The notes under the pieces were generated by a model. It worked only from the letters and a program-made list of their open reading frames with translations, was not told where the DNA came from and made no database searches. The translations under genes were made by a program, and so were the position numbers. Positions 15,467 to 23,763 of a stretch of 46,067 nt of DNA are shown piece after piece. The stretch is from JALYNX01 sp964608055 (GTDB taxonomy: Bacteria; Actinomycetota; Acidimicrobiia; Spongiisociales; ZC4RG35), in contig CAZSMJ010000002.1 of the NCBI GenBank assembly GCA_964608055.1, positions 1 through 46,067 of the forward strand, read 5' to 3'. Position 1 is the first letter of the stretch, and each line of letters begins with the position of its first letter.

Positions 15467-16297
15467 TCAAATCGCGACGGCGACCGCGGCCAGGGCAGCG
15501 ACCAAAAATCCGACCGCGGTGCGAATGGCGGTCGCCCGAGGGCCCTGGATCCTGGCCCAGACCTCACCGATGGCGAAGCCGGTTATCAGGCCACCGAGGT
15601 GAGCCTGCCATGAGATCCCGGGGAAGATGAACGGGATGGCGGCATTGATCAGCAACAGGAACCCGAGTTGGTTGAGGACCGCCCGACCATAGGTGGTGTT
15701 GCGCCGGTGCAGGGCCCAGCTCAGCCAGATCCCGAACAACCCGAAGATGGCACCCGATGCTCCGACCCCTACATCGAATGGCCCGCCGAAGTAGAACGCC
15801 GCCACTCCCCCCATCCCGGCTGCCGCTAGATAGAGGCTGACGAACGGCCAGGTCCCCACTCCTCGCTCGACCTGAGGCCCGAGCACCCAAAGCGCCCACA
15901 TGTTGAACAGGATGTGGGTGATCGAGCCATGAAGGAGGACGACGGTGAAGATCCTCCACCACTCACCGGCGGCGACGGCTGCATTCTTCTGGGCGAGCGC
16001 GTCGAGAATCTGATCCCCGAACGCTCCGAAGCTGGTGACCAGATAGAAAAGGACGGACACCGCCACCAAGACCCTGGTGGCAGGGGCGCCAACTGTGGCC
16101 GCCCCCGGTCTCCGCACCGGGCGAATCACTTTTTGCGTGCCCTCTTCACGTATGCACTCGGGGCATCGCTGACCCACGGTGGCGTCGATCGAGCATGCGG
16201 CGCAGATCGGGCGCCCACAGCGACTGCACTCGAGCAAGGTGAGGCGATCGGGATGCCGGTAACAAACCGGCGCTTCGGTGGTGTGCTCCTGGGTCAC
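15467..16297 (-). CDS. Rhomboid family intramembrane serine protease with N-terminal zinc finger
   Basis: A 276-aa membrane protease. Residues 11-50 form a B-box-like zinc finger (CYRHPDRLTLLECSRCGRPIC...CSIDATVGQRCPECIRE; Cys12, 24, 27, 32, 35, 45, 48). About six to seven membrane helices follow. The rhomboid catalytic dyad is visible: Ser181 in GASGAIFGLFG and His233 in WQAHLGGLITGF, with the L1-loop/helix-2 pattern LLHGSITHILFNMWAL. The family cleaves membrane-anchored proteins within the bilayer; the substrate is unknown. The start is GTG at 16297 with no clear ribosome binding site. It lies in a leftward run with the pseudouridine synthase, lspA and dksA-like genes. Confidence 0.92.
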   Translation of the reverse strand: MTQEHTTEAPVCYRHPDRLTLLECSRCGRPICAACSIDATVGQRCPECIREEGTQKVIRPVRRPGAATVGAPATRVLVAVSVLFYLVTSFGAFGDQILDALAQKNAAVAAGEWWRIFTVVLLHGSITHILFNMWALWVLGPQVERGVGTWPFVSLYLAAAGMGGVAAFYFGGPFDVGVGASGAIFGLFGIWLSWALHRRNTTYGRAVLNQLGFLLLINAAIPFIFPGISWQAHLGGLITGFAIGEVWARIQGPRATAIRTAVGFLVAALAAVAVAI

Positions 16298-16316
16298 GAC
16301 GGAAACGGTAGAGGTC

Positions 16317-17240
16317 TCAAGTGGCTAGCGGTTCATCCCCGAGCCTCTCGAGCACCCGGCTCAGGTCGGGGGGAAGGGGTGATTCGACATCGAGGACCGC
16401 CCCGGAGGAGGGATGGGCCAGGTGCACCCGACGGGCGTGGAGGAAGACCCTCGGCGCCTTGACGCTGGTGTTGAACGGTGAGTAGGTCCGGTCCCCGATA
16501 ACCGGATGGTCGATGGCTGCGAGGTGCACCCGGATCTGATGGGTCCTACCCGTTTCCAGGCGGACCTCCAGCAGGGAGACCTCGTGCCCGGGGTAGTCCC
16601 CGATGACCTCGTAGTGGGTGACCGCGGGTTTGCCGGTGGGGATCACGGCGCGCCGCGTGGGACGCGACGGGTCCCGTCCGATCGGCGCCTCGATGGTCCC
16701 AGTCGGCACCGAAAACCGACCATGGACGAGGCTCGTATAGGTGCGACCGATCTTCCTGGCCGCCAGATCGGCGGTCAAAATGCGGTAGGCATCTTGGGTG
16801 CGAGCCACGATCAGAGTCCCGGAGGTGTCCTTGTCGAGACGATGGATCAACCCCCAACGACCGGCGTCTCCCACCCCCTCCAATTCCGGGTAGCGGTAGA
16901 GGAGACCGGCCGCCAGGGTTCCCTCCCTGGTCCCCGACCCGGGATGGACCACGACACCGGTTGGCTTGTCGACCACGAGGAGCGCATCGTCCTCATAAAG
17001 GACCTCGAATGCGACCTCCTCGGGCTGGAGGGCAACCTCGACCGCAGGATGTGGAGTCTCGATCCTTGACCCGGTGTGCACCCGGTCACGAGGTCGGGCC
17101 GGGCGGCCGTCGAGGATCACCCCTCGGTCCAAGAGCTCGCGAGCCACAAAGCGACTTACGCCCAATAGAGAGGAGAGCGCCTTGTCCACGCGGGACCCAT
17201 CGAGTGTCTCCGGCACTTCGAGGGTCAGCGTGTCCGCCAC
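16317..17240 (-). CDS. rluD: RluA/RluD-family pseudouridine synthase
   Basis: Converts specific uridines of rRNA (RluD: helix 69 of 23S) to pseudouridine. The N-terminal S4-like RNA-binding domain (SRVDKALSSLLGVSRFVARELLDRGVILDG, split here at residues 16-45) is followed by the catalytic domain with HRLDKDTSG, catalytic Asp136, and RTHQIRVHLAAIDHPVIGD. The length of 307 aa fits RluD-type enzymes. I chose GTG at 17240, which overlaps the lspA end by 16 bp and gives a family-like N-terminus; the longer open frame upstream lies inside lspA. The exact RNA target within the RluA family is inferred. The lspA-rluD pairing is common in bacteria. Confidence 0.92.
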   Translation of the reverse strand: MADTLTLEVPETLDGSRVDKALSSLLGVSRFVARELLDRGVILDGRPARPRDRVHTGSRIETPHPAVEVALQPEEVAFEVLYEDDALLVVDKPTGVVVHPGSGTREGTLAAGLLYRYPELEGVGDAGRWGLIHRLDKDTSGTLIVARTQDAYRILTADLAARKIGRTYTSLVHGRFSVPTGTIEAPIGRDPSRPTRRAVIPTGKPAVTHYEVIGDYPGHEVSLLEVRLETGRTHQIRVHLAAIDHPVIGDRTYSPFNTSVKAPRVFLHARRVHLAHPSSGAVLDVESPLPPDLSRVLERLGDEPLAT

Positions 17241-17680
17241 GTTTGGACCACTAGTAGGACCACGGCGATCGTGATCGACATGTCGGCGACATTGAAGGTG
17301 GGGATCCACCACAGGTTGACCCAGTCGATGACCTTGCCGTCGAGAAGGCCCGGCCCGCGGACGATGCGGCTGACGAGGTTGCCAACGGCGCCCCCAATGA
17401 CCAGCCCGAAGGCTATCACTTCCAAACCGGGTCGGGCATGGCGCAGTGCCCAGAGCATGCCCAGCGTCACGCCAATCGCCGCCACTCCAAGGATCGGTCC
17501 TGCGTTCTGCAATGAGCCGAAGGCGGCTCCCGGGTTCTCGGTGTAGGTGAACGTAAGAAATCCGGGGATCACTTCGAGTGGGTTGCCAACAAAATGAATC
17601 GATGCCCACCATTTGGTCACGGCGTCGGCGAGGACGACGACGCTCGCAATGCCGACCGCGATGACGTAGCGGCGGATCAA
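17225..17680 (-). CDS. lspA: Lipoprotein signal peptidase (signal peptidase II)
   Basis: A membrane aspartyl protease that removes signal peptides from diacylglyceryl-prolipoproteins. At 151 aa it has four membrane helices. Visible family boxes: LADAVTKWW (Asp19/Lys23), TENPGAAFG (48-55), GGAVGNLVSRI (97-106) and FNVADMSI (129-136). The catalytic aspartates correspond to Asp119 (KVIDW) and Asp133. In the third box the usual Asp of GNLxDR is Ser104. The start is TTG at 17680, overlapping the dksA-like stop as TTGA, so translation is probably coupled. Confidence 0.92.
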   Translation of the reverse strand: MIRRYVIAVGIASVVVLADAVTKWWASIHFVGNPLEVIPGFLTFTYTENPGAAFGSLQNAGPILGVAAIGVTLGMLWALRHARPGLEVIAFGLVIGGAVGNLVSRIVRGPGLLDGKVIDWVNLWWIPTFNVADMSITIAVVLLVVQTWRTR

Positions 17681-18048
17681 CTCTTGCGTGCGCAGTCGAC
17701 GCAGAGCGTCACGTAGGGCAGAACATCGAGTCGGGCCATCGGGATCGGCTTGCTGCAGCTCTCACAGATCCCGTAGTTCCCCTTCTCGATGTTGTCGAGG
17801 GCCCGTTCCACCTTTCCCAGCAGGTCGACCGTGTTCTGCTCGATGGAGAGCTCCTTCTCGTACTCGAACTTCATCGACCCTGCCTCGGCATTCCCCGGGT
17901 CGGGGCTGCGGTCAGAGGAGCTCTCGGTCAGACGAGCCTCTTCCAATTCGAGCTCGTATTCCCGGATCATGTCCTGAAGACGGTCACGCTCGTCTTCGAG
18001 ACGTTTCCGGTACCGCTCGACTGTCGATTTGGCGAGATTTCTAGCCAA
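17677..18048 (-). CDS. DksA/TraR-family zinc-finger protein
   Basis: A 123-aa protein with a long N-terminal coiled coil (residues about 8-45, acidic) and a C-terminal four-cysteine zinc finger, CESC (95-98) and CVDC (116-119), with GNYGICESCSKPIPMARLDVLPYVTLC as in the DksA/TraR family (shown here as two joined motifs, GNYGICESCSK and PIPMARLDVLPY). Members bind in the secondary channel of RNA polymerase, but for actinobacterial proteins of this class the role is less clear. The start is TTG at 18048 with GAGGA 8 nt upstream. It heads the leftward operon dksA-like-lspA-rluD and diverges from ileS. Confidence 0.88.
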   Translation of the reverse strand: MARNLAKSTVERYRKRLEDERDRLQDMIREYELELEEARLTESSSDRSPDPGNAEAGSMKFEYEKELSIEQNTVDLLGKVERALDNIEKGNYGICESCSKPIPMARLDVLPYVTLCVDCARKS

Positions 18049-18140
18049 GACTCATCCTCGTAAAGGGCGGGAACCTTATCAATTCCCTCGTTCTACGTCA
18101 CAGGTGGGCCGAGACCCTACGATTCCCGAGCACCCAAAGA

Positions 18141-21100
18141 TTGGCTGCATTGACCAACGAGACCGGATTTCAAAGGGTCGACCCGGCAGTCGACATCCCG
18201 CGCTTGGAGGAGGCGGTGCTTGCCCTATGGCGAGAAACCGATGCTTTTGCCGAATCGGTGCGACGCCGCCCCGCCGATCGCGAGTACGTATTCTACGACG
18301 GCCCGCCCTTCCCCACCGGCAGCCCCCATTACGGCAATCTGCTGGCCGGTGTCCTCAAGGACATGGTGCCCCGGTATTGGACGATGCGAGGATATCGGGT
18401 CGAGCGCAGGTTCGGATGGGACACCCATGGGCTGCCGATCGAGATGGAGGTCGAGAAGCGGATCGGAATCTCCGGGCCGAAAGCGATCGCCGAATATGGG
18501 GTCGACCGGTTCAACGAGGCCGCCCGCAGCGTGGTCCAGGCCAACACCGAGAACTGGGAGGTGCTCACCGAGCGCATCGGACGCTGGGTCGACTTCGAGA
18601 ACGACTACAAGACGATGGATCTCGAGTTCATGGAGACGGTGTGGTGGGTCTTCAAGCAGCTCTGGGACAAGGGGCTGGTGTACAAGGACTTCAAAGTGCT
18701 CCCTTACTCGTGGGGCGCCGCCACTCCCCTCTCAAACTTCGAGGCGAACAAGGACTACCGCGATGTCGAGGACCCCTCGATCATTGTCCGGTTGAAGGTG
18801 GTGGAGGGCAACGCCACGGTGGCAACGGGCGACTTCCTCCTGATCTGGACCACCACCCCTTGGACCCTTCCCGGGAATCTGGCGGTGGCGGTCGGCAAGG
18901 ATCATGAGTACCTCCGGATCGCTGACAACGGCGCTCATTATTGGATCGCCGCGGCCCGGGCCTCGACGGTTTTTGGCGATGAACCTGAGGTAGTGGCCCG
19001 GGCCCAGGGGCGCGACCTGCAAGGGATCTCCTACGAACCGCCCTTCGGGCACTTCGCCGACCTCCGAGAACAGGGGGGGTTTCGCGTCATCCTCTCCGAT
19101 GAGGTGTCGGTCGACGAAGGCACCGGGTTGGTCCATATGGCCCCCGCTTACGGCGAGGCCGACTTCCACGCCCTGAAGGAGGCGGGAGTCGACGTGCTGG
19201 TCGACCCGGTCGACGCCGAAGGCGACTTCACCGAGGAGGTCCCGGAGGTCGCCGGTCAGAACGTGAAGGAAGCCGATGCCACCCTGATCGACCTCCTCGC
19301 CGAGTCGGGGAAGCTGGTCCACTCCGGCCGAATCGTCCACTCCTACCCCTTCTGCGAGCGGACCGAGACCCCCCTCATCTACAAGGCAATCCCAACCTGG
19401 TTCGTCAGGGTCGAGGCCATCAAGGACCGCATGGTGGAGATCAACGACAGCATCCACTGGGTCCCCGAATACGTGGGCACCCGTCGCTTCGGGAACTGGC
19501 TAGCCAACGCCCGCGATTGGGCGATCAGCCGTAACCGTTACTGGGGGTCGTGTATCCCGGTCTGGGAATGCACGAGCTGTGAGGAGATCGTGGCCGTCGG
19601 GTCAATCGACGAGTTGGAGGCGCTCTCCGGGCAGCGACCCGACGATCTGCACAAACATGTGGTCGACGAGATCGGGTGGGCCTGTTCCTCGTGTGACGGG
19701 TCGATGATCAGGGTCCCCGAGGTGCTCGATGGGTGGTTCGAGTCGGGCTCGATGCCCTACGCCATGAATCATTATCCGTTCGAGAACACCGAACGATTCG
19801 AGGCCACCTTCCCGGCCAAGTTCATCGCCGAGGGACTCGACCAGACCCGGGGCTGGTTCTACACGCTGATCGTGCTCTCCACGGCTCTCTTCGACCGACC
19901 CGCCTTCGAGAACTGCGTCGTCAACGGCCTGATCCTGGCCGAGGACGGTCGCAAGATGTCCAAGAGCCGCAAGAACTACCCGGACCCCTCGGAGATCTTC
20001 GACCATCTCGGCGCCGATGCCGTGAGGGCCTTTCTCATCAATTCCCCGGTGCTGCGGGCCGAGCCGTTGCGGTTCAGCAAGGACGGGGTGGCTGAGGTGG
20101 TTCGGACCGTCTTGTTGCCGCTGTGGAACACCTACAGCTTCTTCACCACATACGCAGAGGCCGACGGGATCACGATCGCCGATTTCGCAGAGGCGCCCCC
20201 ACCCGAGGGGCGGCCCGAGATGGACCGCTGGATCCTCTCGATCCTGCAGAGCCTGGTCGACGAGGTGAACACCCAAATGGAGGGCTACTACCTGTACAAC
20301 GTGGTGCCTCCGATCCTCGGATTCATCGACCACCTCACCAACTGGTACGTCCGCCGGTCACGAAGACGGTTCTGGCGGGCACGCGGGGAATCGGGCGAAG
20401 GCGATGCCGACAAGCTCGCCGCCTTCGCCACCCTCTACGAGGTGCTGACAACTTTCGTCGAGGTACTGGCCCCCATCCTGCCCTTCATCACCGAGCACCT
20501 CTATCAGGATCTGGTGGCTCGTCACGACCCTGCCGCGGTGCGCAGCGTGCATCACCGGGACTTCCCCGAGGCGCAGGACTCGTTGATAGACACCGAGCTC
20601 GAGAGCTCCATGGCAGTCGTCAGAGAAGTGGTCCGCCTCGGGCGCAACCTGAGGAAGAAGGAAGGGCATCGGGTACGCCAGCCGCTTGCGTCGCTCACCG
20701 TCCTCACCCACGATCCCGAGATCGCGGCCGCCGTCAAGGTTCACGCCGACATCATCTCCGAGGAACTCAACGTGAAACAGGTGATGGCCAGCGGCGACGA
20801 GGCCGCGCTGGTTCGCCTATCCGCCAAGGCCAATTTCAGGAAGCTGGGACCGGAGTTGGGATCCGAGATGCAGACCGTCGCTGCCGGAATCGCGGCTTTG
20901 ACCGCCAAAGACCTGGAAGACATCCTGGAAGGTGGGTCGGTCGAGATCGCGGGCCACCCGATCACTCTGGCCGACCTGATCGTGGAACGGACCCCGATCG
21001 AAGGGGTGATCGTGGAGACCGGAGCCGATTTTGCCTGTGCCCTCGACACCACGCTCGACGAGACGCTGGTGCAGGAGGGCATCGCCCGTGAGATCGTGAG

Positions 21101-21323
21101 CCGGGTGCAACGGCTTCGTCGTGCAGCGGGTCTCGACGTAGTCGACCGGATCAACCTGACCTGGCACAGCACCGATCCTGAAATCGGCACCGCCTTTGCC
21201 ATCCACCACGACATCATCGCTGGGGAGGTGCTGGCGAGCTCGGTGACTGCTTCGACCACCCCGGTGGGGGAAGAATTCGATCTCGATGCCAGGATGATCT
21301 GGCTGGCTGTCGAACCCGCCTAG
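18141..21323 (+). CDS. ileS: Isoleucyl-tRNA synthetase, eukaryotic-like (type 2)
   Basis: Charges tRNA-Ile. The 1060-aa length and the GPPFPTGSPHYGN active-site segment (about 54-66) place it in the type 2 (eukaryotic-like) group, which is usually insensitive to mupirocin, rather than the GPPYANGHIHIGH type. The fourth residue of the HIGH motif is Asn (HYGN). KMSKS is intact (KMSKSRKN near 605). The CP1 editing domain lies in between (FLLIWTTTPWTLPGN near 235), and there are Cys pairs CTSC and CSSC near 475 and 515. An anticodon-binding domain follows. The start is TTG at 18141 or 18150. The 92-bp leader is too short for a T-box riboswitch. Confidence 0.95.
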   Translation: MAALTNETGFQRVDPAVDIPRLEEAVLALWRETDAFAESVRRRPADREYVFYDGPPFPTGSPHYGNLLAGVLKDMVPRYWTMRGYRVERRFGWDTHGLPIEMEVEKRIGISGPKAIAEYGVDRFNEAARSVVQANTENWEVLTERIGRWVDFENDYKTMDLEFMETVWWVFKQLWDKGLVYKDFKVLPYSWGAATPLSNFEANKDYRDVEDPSIIVRLKVVEGNATVATGDFLLIWTTTPWTLPGNLAVAVGKDHEYLRIADNGAHYWIAAARASTVFGDEPEVVARAQGRDLQGISYEPPFGHFADLREQGGFRVILSDEVSVDEGTGLVHMAPAYGEADFHALKEAGVDVLVDPVDAEGDFTEEVPEVAGQNVKEADATLIDLLAESGKLVHSGRIVHSYPFCERTETPLIYKAIPTWFVRVEAIKDRMVEINDSIHWVPEYVGTRRFGNWLANARDWAISRNRYWGSCIPVWECTSCEEIVAVGSIDELEALSGQRPDDLHKHVVDEIGWACSSCDGSMIRVPEVLDGWFESGSMPYAMNHYPFENTERFEATFPAKFIAEGLDQTRGWFYTLIVLSTALFDRPAFENCVVNGLILAEDGRKMSKSRKNYPDPSEIFDHLGADAVRAFLINSPVLRAEPLRFSKDGVAEVVRTVLLPLWNTYSFFTTYAEADGITIADFAEAPPPEGRPEMDRWILSILQSLVDEVNTQMEGYYLYNVVPPILGFIDHLTNWYVRRSRRRFWRARGESGEGDADKLAAFATLYEVLTTFVEVLAPILPFITEHLYQDLVARHDPAAVRSVHHRDFPEAQDSLIDTELESSMAVVREVVRLGRNLRKKEGHRVRQPLASLTVLTHDPEIAAAVKVHADIISEELNVKQVMASGDEAALVRLSAKANFRKLGPELGSEMQTVAAGIAALTAKDLEDILEGGSVEIAGHPITLADLIVERTPIEGVIVETGADFACALDTTLDETLVQEGIAREIVSRVQRLRRAAGLDVVDRINLTWHSTDPEIGTAFAIHHDIIAGEVLASSVTASTTPVGEEFDLDARMIWLAVEPA

Positions 21324-21361
21324 ATCGGGCTGAGCTCTCGGGCTCGGCTCGGTAGGCTCCC

Positions 21362-22234
21362 CTAGTCGTCCTCGCCGTCTTCGTCGTCGTCTCCGTCCCC
21401 ACTGTCTTCGTCGTCGTCGCCGCCATCGCCCTCGGCTTCCGCGGCCTCGATCTCGGCGTCGAGTTCCGCATCGGAATCGAGATCGATGCCGGTTTCTTCG
21501 TCACCCGCGATCTCCACGGTGTCGGTGACGTCGAGGTCCAGCTCGGCAATCTCCCCGACTTCAGGGAGGGTGGCTTCCTCTTGAACCTCGTGTGCCCCGG
21601 TCAGCTCGGCGAAGGCCTCTTCTGCGCCATTGCCCGCCTCGTCGACGATGCCCTCGAGATCGTCGATCTCCTCAGAAATAGCATCCAAGCCGGCAGAGTC
21701 GATCGTGGAGTCCATCTCGTCGAGTTTGTCGGCGACTGTGGTTGCAAGCAATGCGAGCTGGTTCCGAACACTGGCGACCAGGACACCGAGCTCCGCCATC
21801 TCCGTCTGGGCAGCCTCACGCCGCTGCTCGCGGACGGCCTCGAACGAATCGGCCTCGGTGCGGGCCTCACTCAGGGTTCGATCGGCTTCGGAATTGGCCT
21901 CTTCGAGCTTCCGGTCGGCCTCGGCTCGAGCTTCCTCGAGCGTTCGGTCGGCCTCGGCGCGAGCCTCCTCCAACGTCCGGTCAGCGGTTTGTTGCGCCAG
22001 GATCAGGACCCTGCCGACAGCAGACTCATCGCCGGCGCCTACAGCGACGACTCCGGCGCTTCCCTTGCTCTGCTCCAACTCGGCGATCTTCGCCCTCGCC
22101 GCCGTCAGCTCCCCATGGAGGTCGCGCAGCGCGACCACGATCTCATCGAGGAAGTCGTCGACCTCGTCGAGGTCATAGCCGCGAAGGGCAGTCGAAAACG
22201 TCTTGTGCTCGATGTCGGACGGTGTGATTGGCAT
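21362..22234 (-). CDS. divIVA: DivIVA-domain cell division/polar growth protein
   Basis: A 290-aa coiled-coil protein with the DivIVA N-terminal membrane-binding domain (MPITPSDIEHKTFSTALRGY, DLDEVDDFLDEIVVALRDLH). In actinobacteria DivIVA/Wag31 marks curved membrane at poles and septa and recruits the growth machinery. Residues 84-127 are four tandem 11-residue repeats (ADRTLEEARAE type). The C-terminal third is highly acidic and ends in a run of Asp, Glu and Gly. ATG at 22234 has AGAGG 7 nt upstream; the frame continues upstream but without support. It is the last gene of the dcw cluster, convergent with ileS. Confidence 0.92.
   Translation of the reverse strand: MPITPSDIEHKTFSTALRGYDLDEVDDFLDEIVVALRDLHGELTAARAKIAELEQSKGSAGVVAVGAGDESAVGRVLILAQQTADRTLEEARAEADRTLEEARAEADRKLEEANSEADRTLSEARTEADSFEAVREQRREAAQTEMAELGVLVASVRNQLALLATTVADKLDEMDSTIDSAGLDAISEEIDDLEGIVDEAGNGAEEAFAELTGAHEVQEEATLPEVGEIAELDLDVTDTVEIAGDEETGIDLDSDAELDAEIEAAEAEGDGGDDDEDSGDGDDDEDGEDD
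21854..21985 (-). repeat. Four tandem 33-bp repeats in divIVA
   Basis: The segment encodes ADRTLEEARAE twice identically, then ADRKLEEANSE and ADRTLSEARTE. An 11-residue (hendecad) period fits a right-handed or straightened coiled coil. At DNA level the repeats are similar but not identical, so the array may change in copy number by slippage or recombination. Confidence 0.8.
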
Positions 22235-22291
22235 TGATGAACCTCTCGAGTTGGCTGTGAGGATACGAAACGTGTCCGCCGGCTCCAAGAA

Positions 22292-22561
22292 TCAGCCGAT
22301 GCTGCCCAGGATACGGATCAGGATATTGATTCCCACGAGCAAGACAATCGGGGTCAGGTCGAGCATGCCCCCACCCAGGCGCAGGGGTGGGATCACCCTG
22401 CGCAATGGAAGGATCACGGGGTAGATGATCCGATCGAGGAAGATCGAAACCCGTCCCAGGGGATGAGTGGATGAGGTTGGGATCCAGGAAAGGATCACCC
22501 AGGCCAGCACGGCAAACGAGTAGACCTGGAGGATCAAGATGATGATTCCGATGGGGTCCAA
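22292..22561 (-). CDS. YggT family membrane protein
   Basis: An 89-aa protein with two hydrophobic segments, IIILILQVYSFAVLAWVILSW in part (residues 5-25) and PIVLLVGINILIRILGSI (70-88). Between them is the family pattern HPLGRVSIFLDRIIYPVILP then LRRVIPPL. YggT proteins sit between sepF and divIVA in many actinobacteria and firmicutes; a role in division or osmotic balance has been suggested but is not settled. The start is TTG at 22561, two nt after the sepF stop, so it depends on sepF translation. A 57-nt gap separates it from divIVA. Confidence 0.86.
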   Translation of the reverse strand: MDPIGIIILILQVYSFAVLAWVILSWIPTSSTHPLGRVSIFLDRIIYPVILPLRRVIPPLRLGGGMLDLTPIVLLVGINILIRILGSIG

Positions 22562-22563
22562 GG

Positions 22564-23085
22564 TCAGTCGTCGAGATCGTCGATCTCGTAGGCCCCGAGG
22601 GTGGTCAAGCGTCGCTTCTCGTCCCTGCTCAGGATGACACGAGGCGGCAGCACGAGCACCAGCCCGTCGCCGACCTTCCGCATCGAGCCGTCCAACGCGT
22701 AGATCAGCCCAGAGGAGAAGTCGACCACCCGGCGCACGAGGTCGGGTGTTGCCCTCCTCATGTCGAGGACGACAGGGGTTCGATCACGCACCCGGTCTGC
22801 GAGTATCCGGGCATCGCCGAACTCTTCCACCACGAGGATGTCGGATTGAACCTCAACTGGTCGCACCAGGCCGATGCTATCCGATGAGCCGGACCGACTC
22901 TGGGGACGGGTGGCGGCACGGGCGGTGGGAGGCGGCTCAACCCGGCGACTCTGCGGGATCACCTCAACCGGGCGACGTGTCCCATCCTCGCCGACCCCGT
23001 TCTGCTGGCGCTCGGCGGCCTCATCGTCGAGTTGGTCCTCGTCCACCAATCCCAGATAGACGAGAGCTTTTGAAAAGAGTGACAT
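22564..23085 (-). CDS. sepF: Cell division protein SepF
   Basis: A cytoplasmic FtsZ-binding, membrane-associated protein (173 aa) that anchors the Z-ring, important where ftsA is absent, as in this cluster. It has an N-terminal amphipathic stretch (MSLFSKALVYLGLVDED), an acidic/Pro-Arg-rich linker and the C-terminal SepF domain (DSIGLVRPVEVQSDILVVEE; TPVVLDMRRATPDLVRRVVD; FSSGLIYALDGSMRKVGDG). ATG at 23085 has GGAG about 8 nt upstream. It lies 15 nt after yggS, the standard actinobacterial order. Confidence 0.94.
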   Translation of the reverse strand: MSLFSKALVYLGLVDEDQLDDEAAERQQNGVGEDGTRRPVEVIPQSRRVEPPPTARAATRPQSRSGSSDSIGLVRPVEVQSDILVVEEFGDARILADRVRDRTPVVLDMRRATPDLVRRVVDFSSGLIYALDGSMRKVGDGLVLVLPPRVILSRDEKRRLTTLGAYEIDDLDD

Positions 23086-23100
23086 TCACCCACTCCAGGG

Positions 23101-23763
23101 TCAGGTTCGATCGCCAAAGATAGCCCGTCCGACACGGATCAACGAGGCACCCTCCTCGATGGCGACCTCGAAATCATCCGTCATCCCCATCGATAACTCC
23201 CCGGCCTGGCCGTGACGTTCCATGAGTTGGTCCCTGATCCGACGCAGCTCGCGGAAGTGGGGTCGCATCTCCTCGGGGTCCTCACTCAGCGGCGGGATTG
23301 CCATCAATCCCTTTACCTCTACGTCGAGATCCAGGAGTGTCTCGAGCAGGGATGCCACATCGGCAGGCTCGGCGCCGCCCTTCTGAGCCTCGGAAGCGGT
23401 ATTGACCTGGATCAGGACCGGGGGCGCCAGCCCGATCCCCTTGGCCCAGGAGAACGCCAGCGACTCGCGGTCCATGGAATGGAGCAGATGGGTGATGGGG
23501 CGCACTGTCCGAACTTTGTTGGTTTGGAGGGCGCCGACGAAGTGCCATCTGATGTCATCGGGGAGGACGGCGGCTTTGTCTGCCATCTCCTGGGCCCGGT
23601 TCTCGCCGAAGTCCCGATGCCCGGCCTCGTACAGATCACGGATATCGGAGGCTGGTTTCGACTTGGAAACGGCAACCAATGTGATTTCGGATGGATCCCG
23701 GCCACTGCGAGTGGCGGCAGCTCCGATCCGACCGATGACCTCCTCGTAGCTCACGGCAGCCAT
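23101..23763 (-). CDS. yggS: YggS/PLPBP family pyridoxal-phosphate homeostasis protein
   Basis: A 220-aa PLP-binding protein with an alanine-racemase-like barrel that lacks racemase activity and keeps vitamin B6 and amino-acid pools balanced. The PLP lysine is in LVAVSKSKP (first Lys of that motif), followed by YEAGHRDFGENRAQE, WHFVGALQTNKV, and the phosphate-binding LSMGMTDDFEVAIEEGASLIRVG split over its last 25 residues. ATG at 23763 overlaps the pgeF end by 13 bp; GTG at 23754 would overlap it as GTGA and is equally plausible in this cluster. Confidence 0.93.
   Translation of the reverse strand: MAAVSYEEVIGRIGAAATRSGRDPSEITLVAVSKSKPASDIRDLYEAGHRDFGENRAQEMADKAAVLPDDIRWHFVGALQTNKVRTVRPITHLLHSMDRESLAFSWAKGIGLAPPVLIQVNTASEAQKGGAEPADVASLLETLLDLDVEVKGLMAIPPLSEDPEEMRPHFRELRRIRDQLMERHGQAGELSMGMTDDFEVAIEEGASLIRVGRAIFGDRT

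Noticed and set aside
18049..18140. T-box riboswitch in the ileS leader
   Set aside because: The 92-bp divergent region shared with the dksA-like gene is too short, and no T-box core sequence or specifier loop is visible.
21581..22237. Long rightward frames through divIVA
   Set aside because: They are antisense shadows created by the repetitive GC-rich coding of divIVA.
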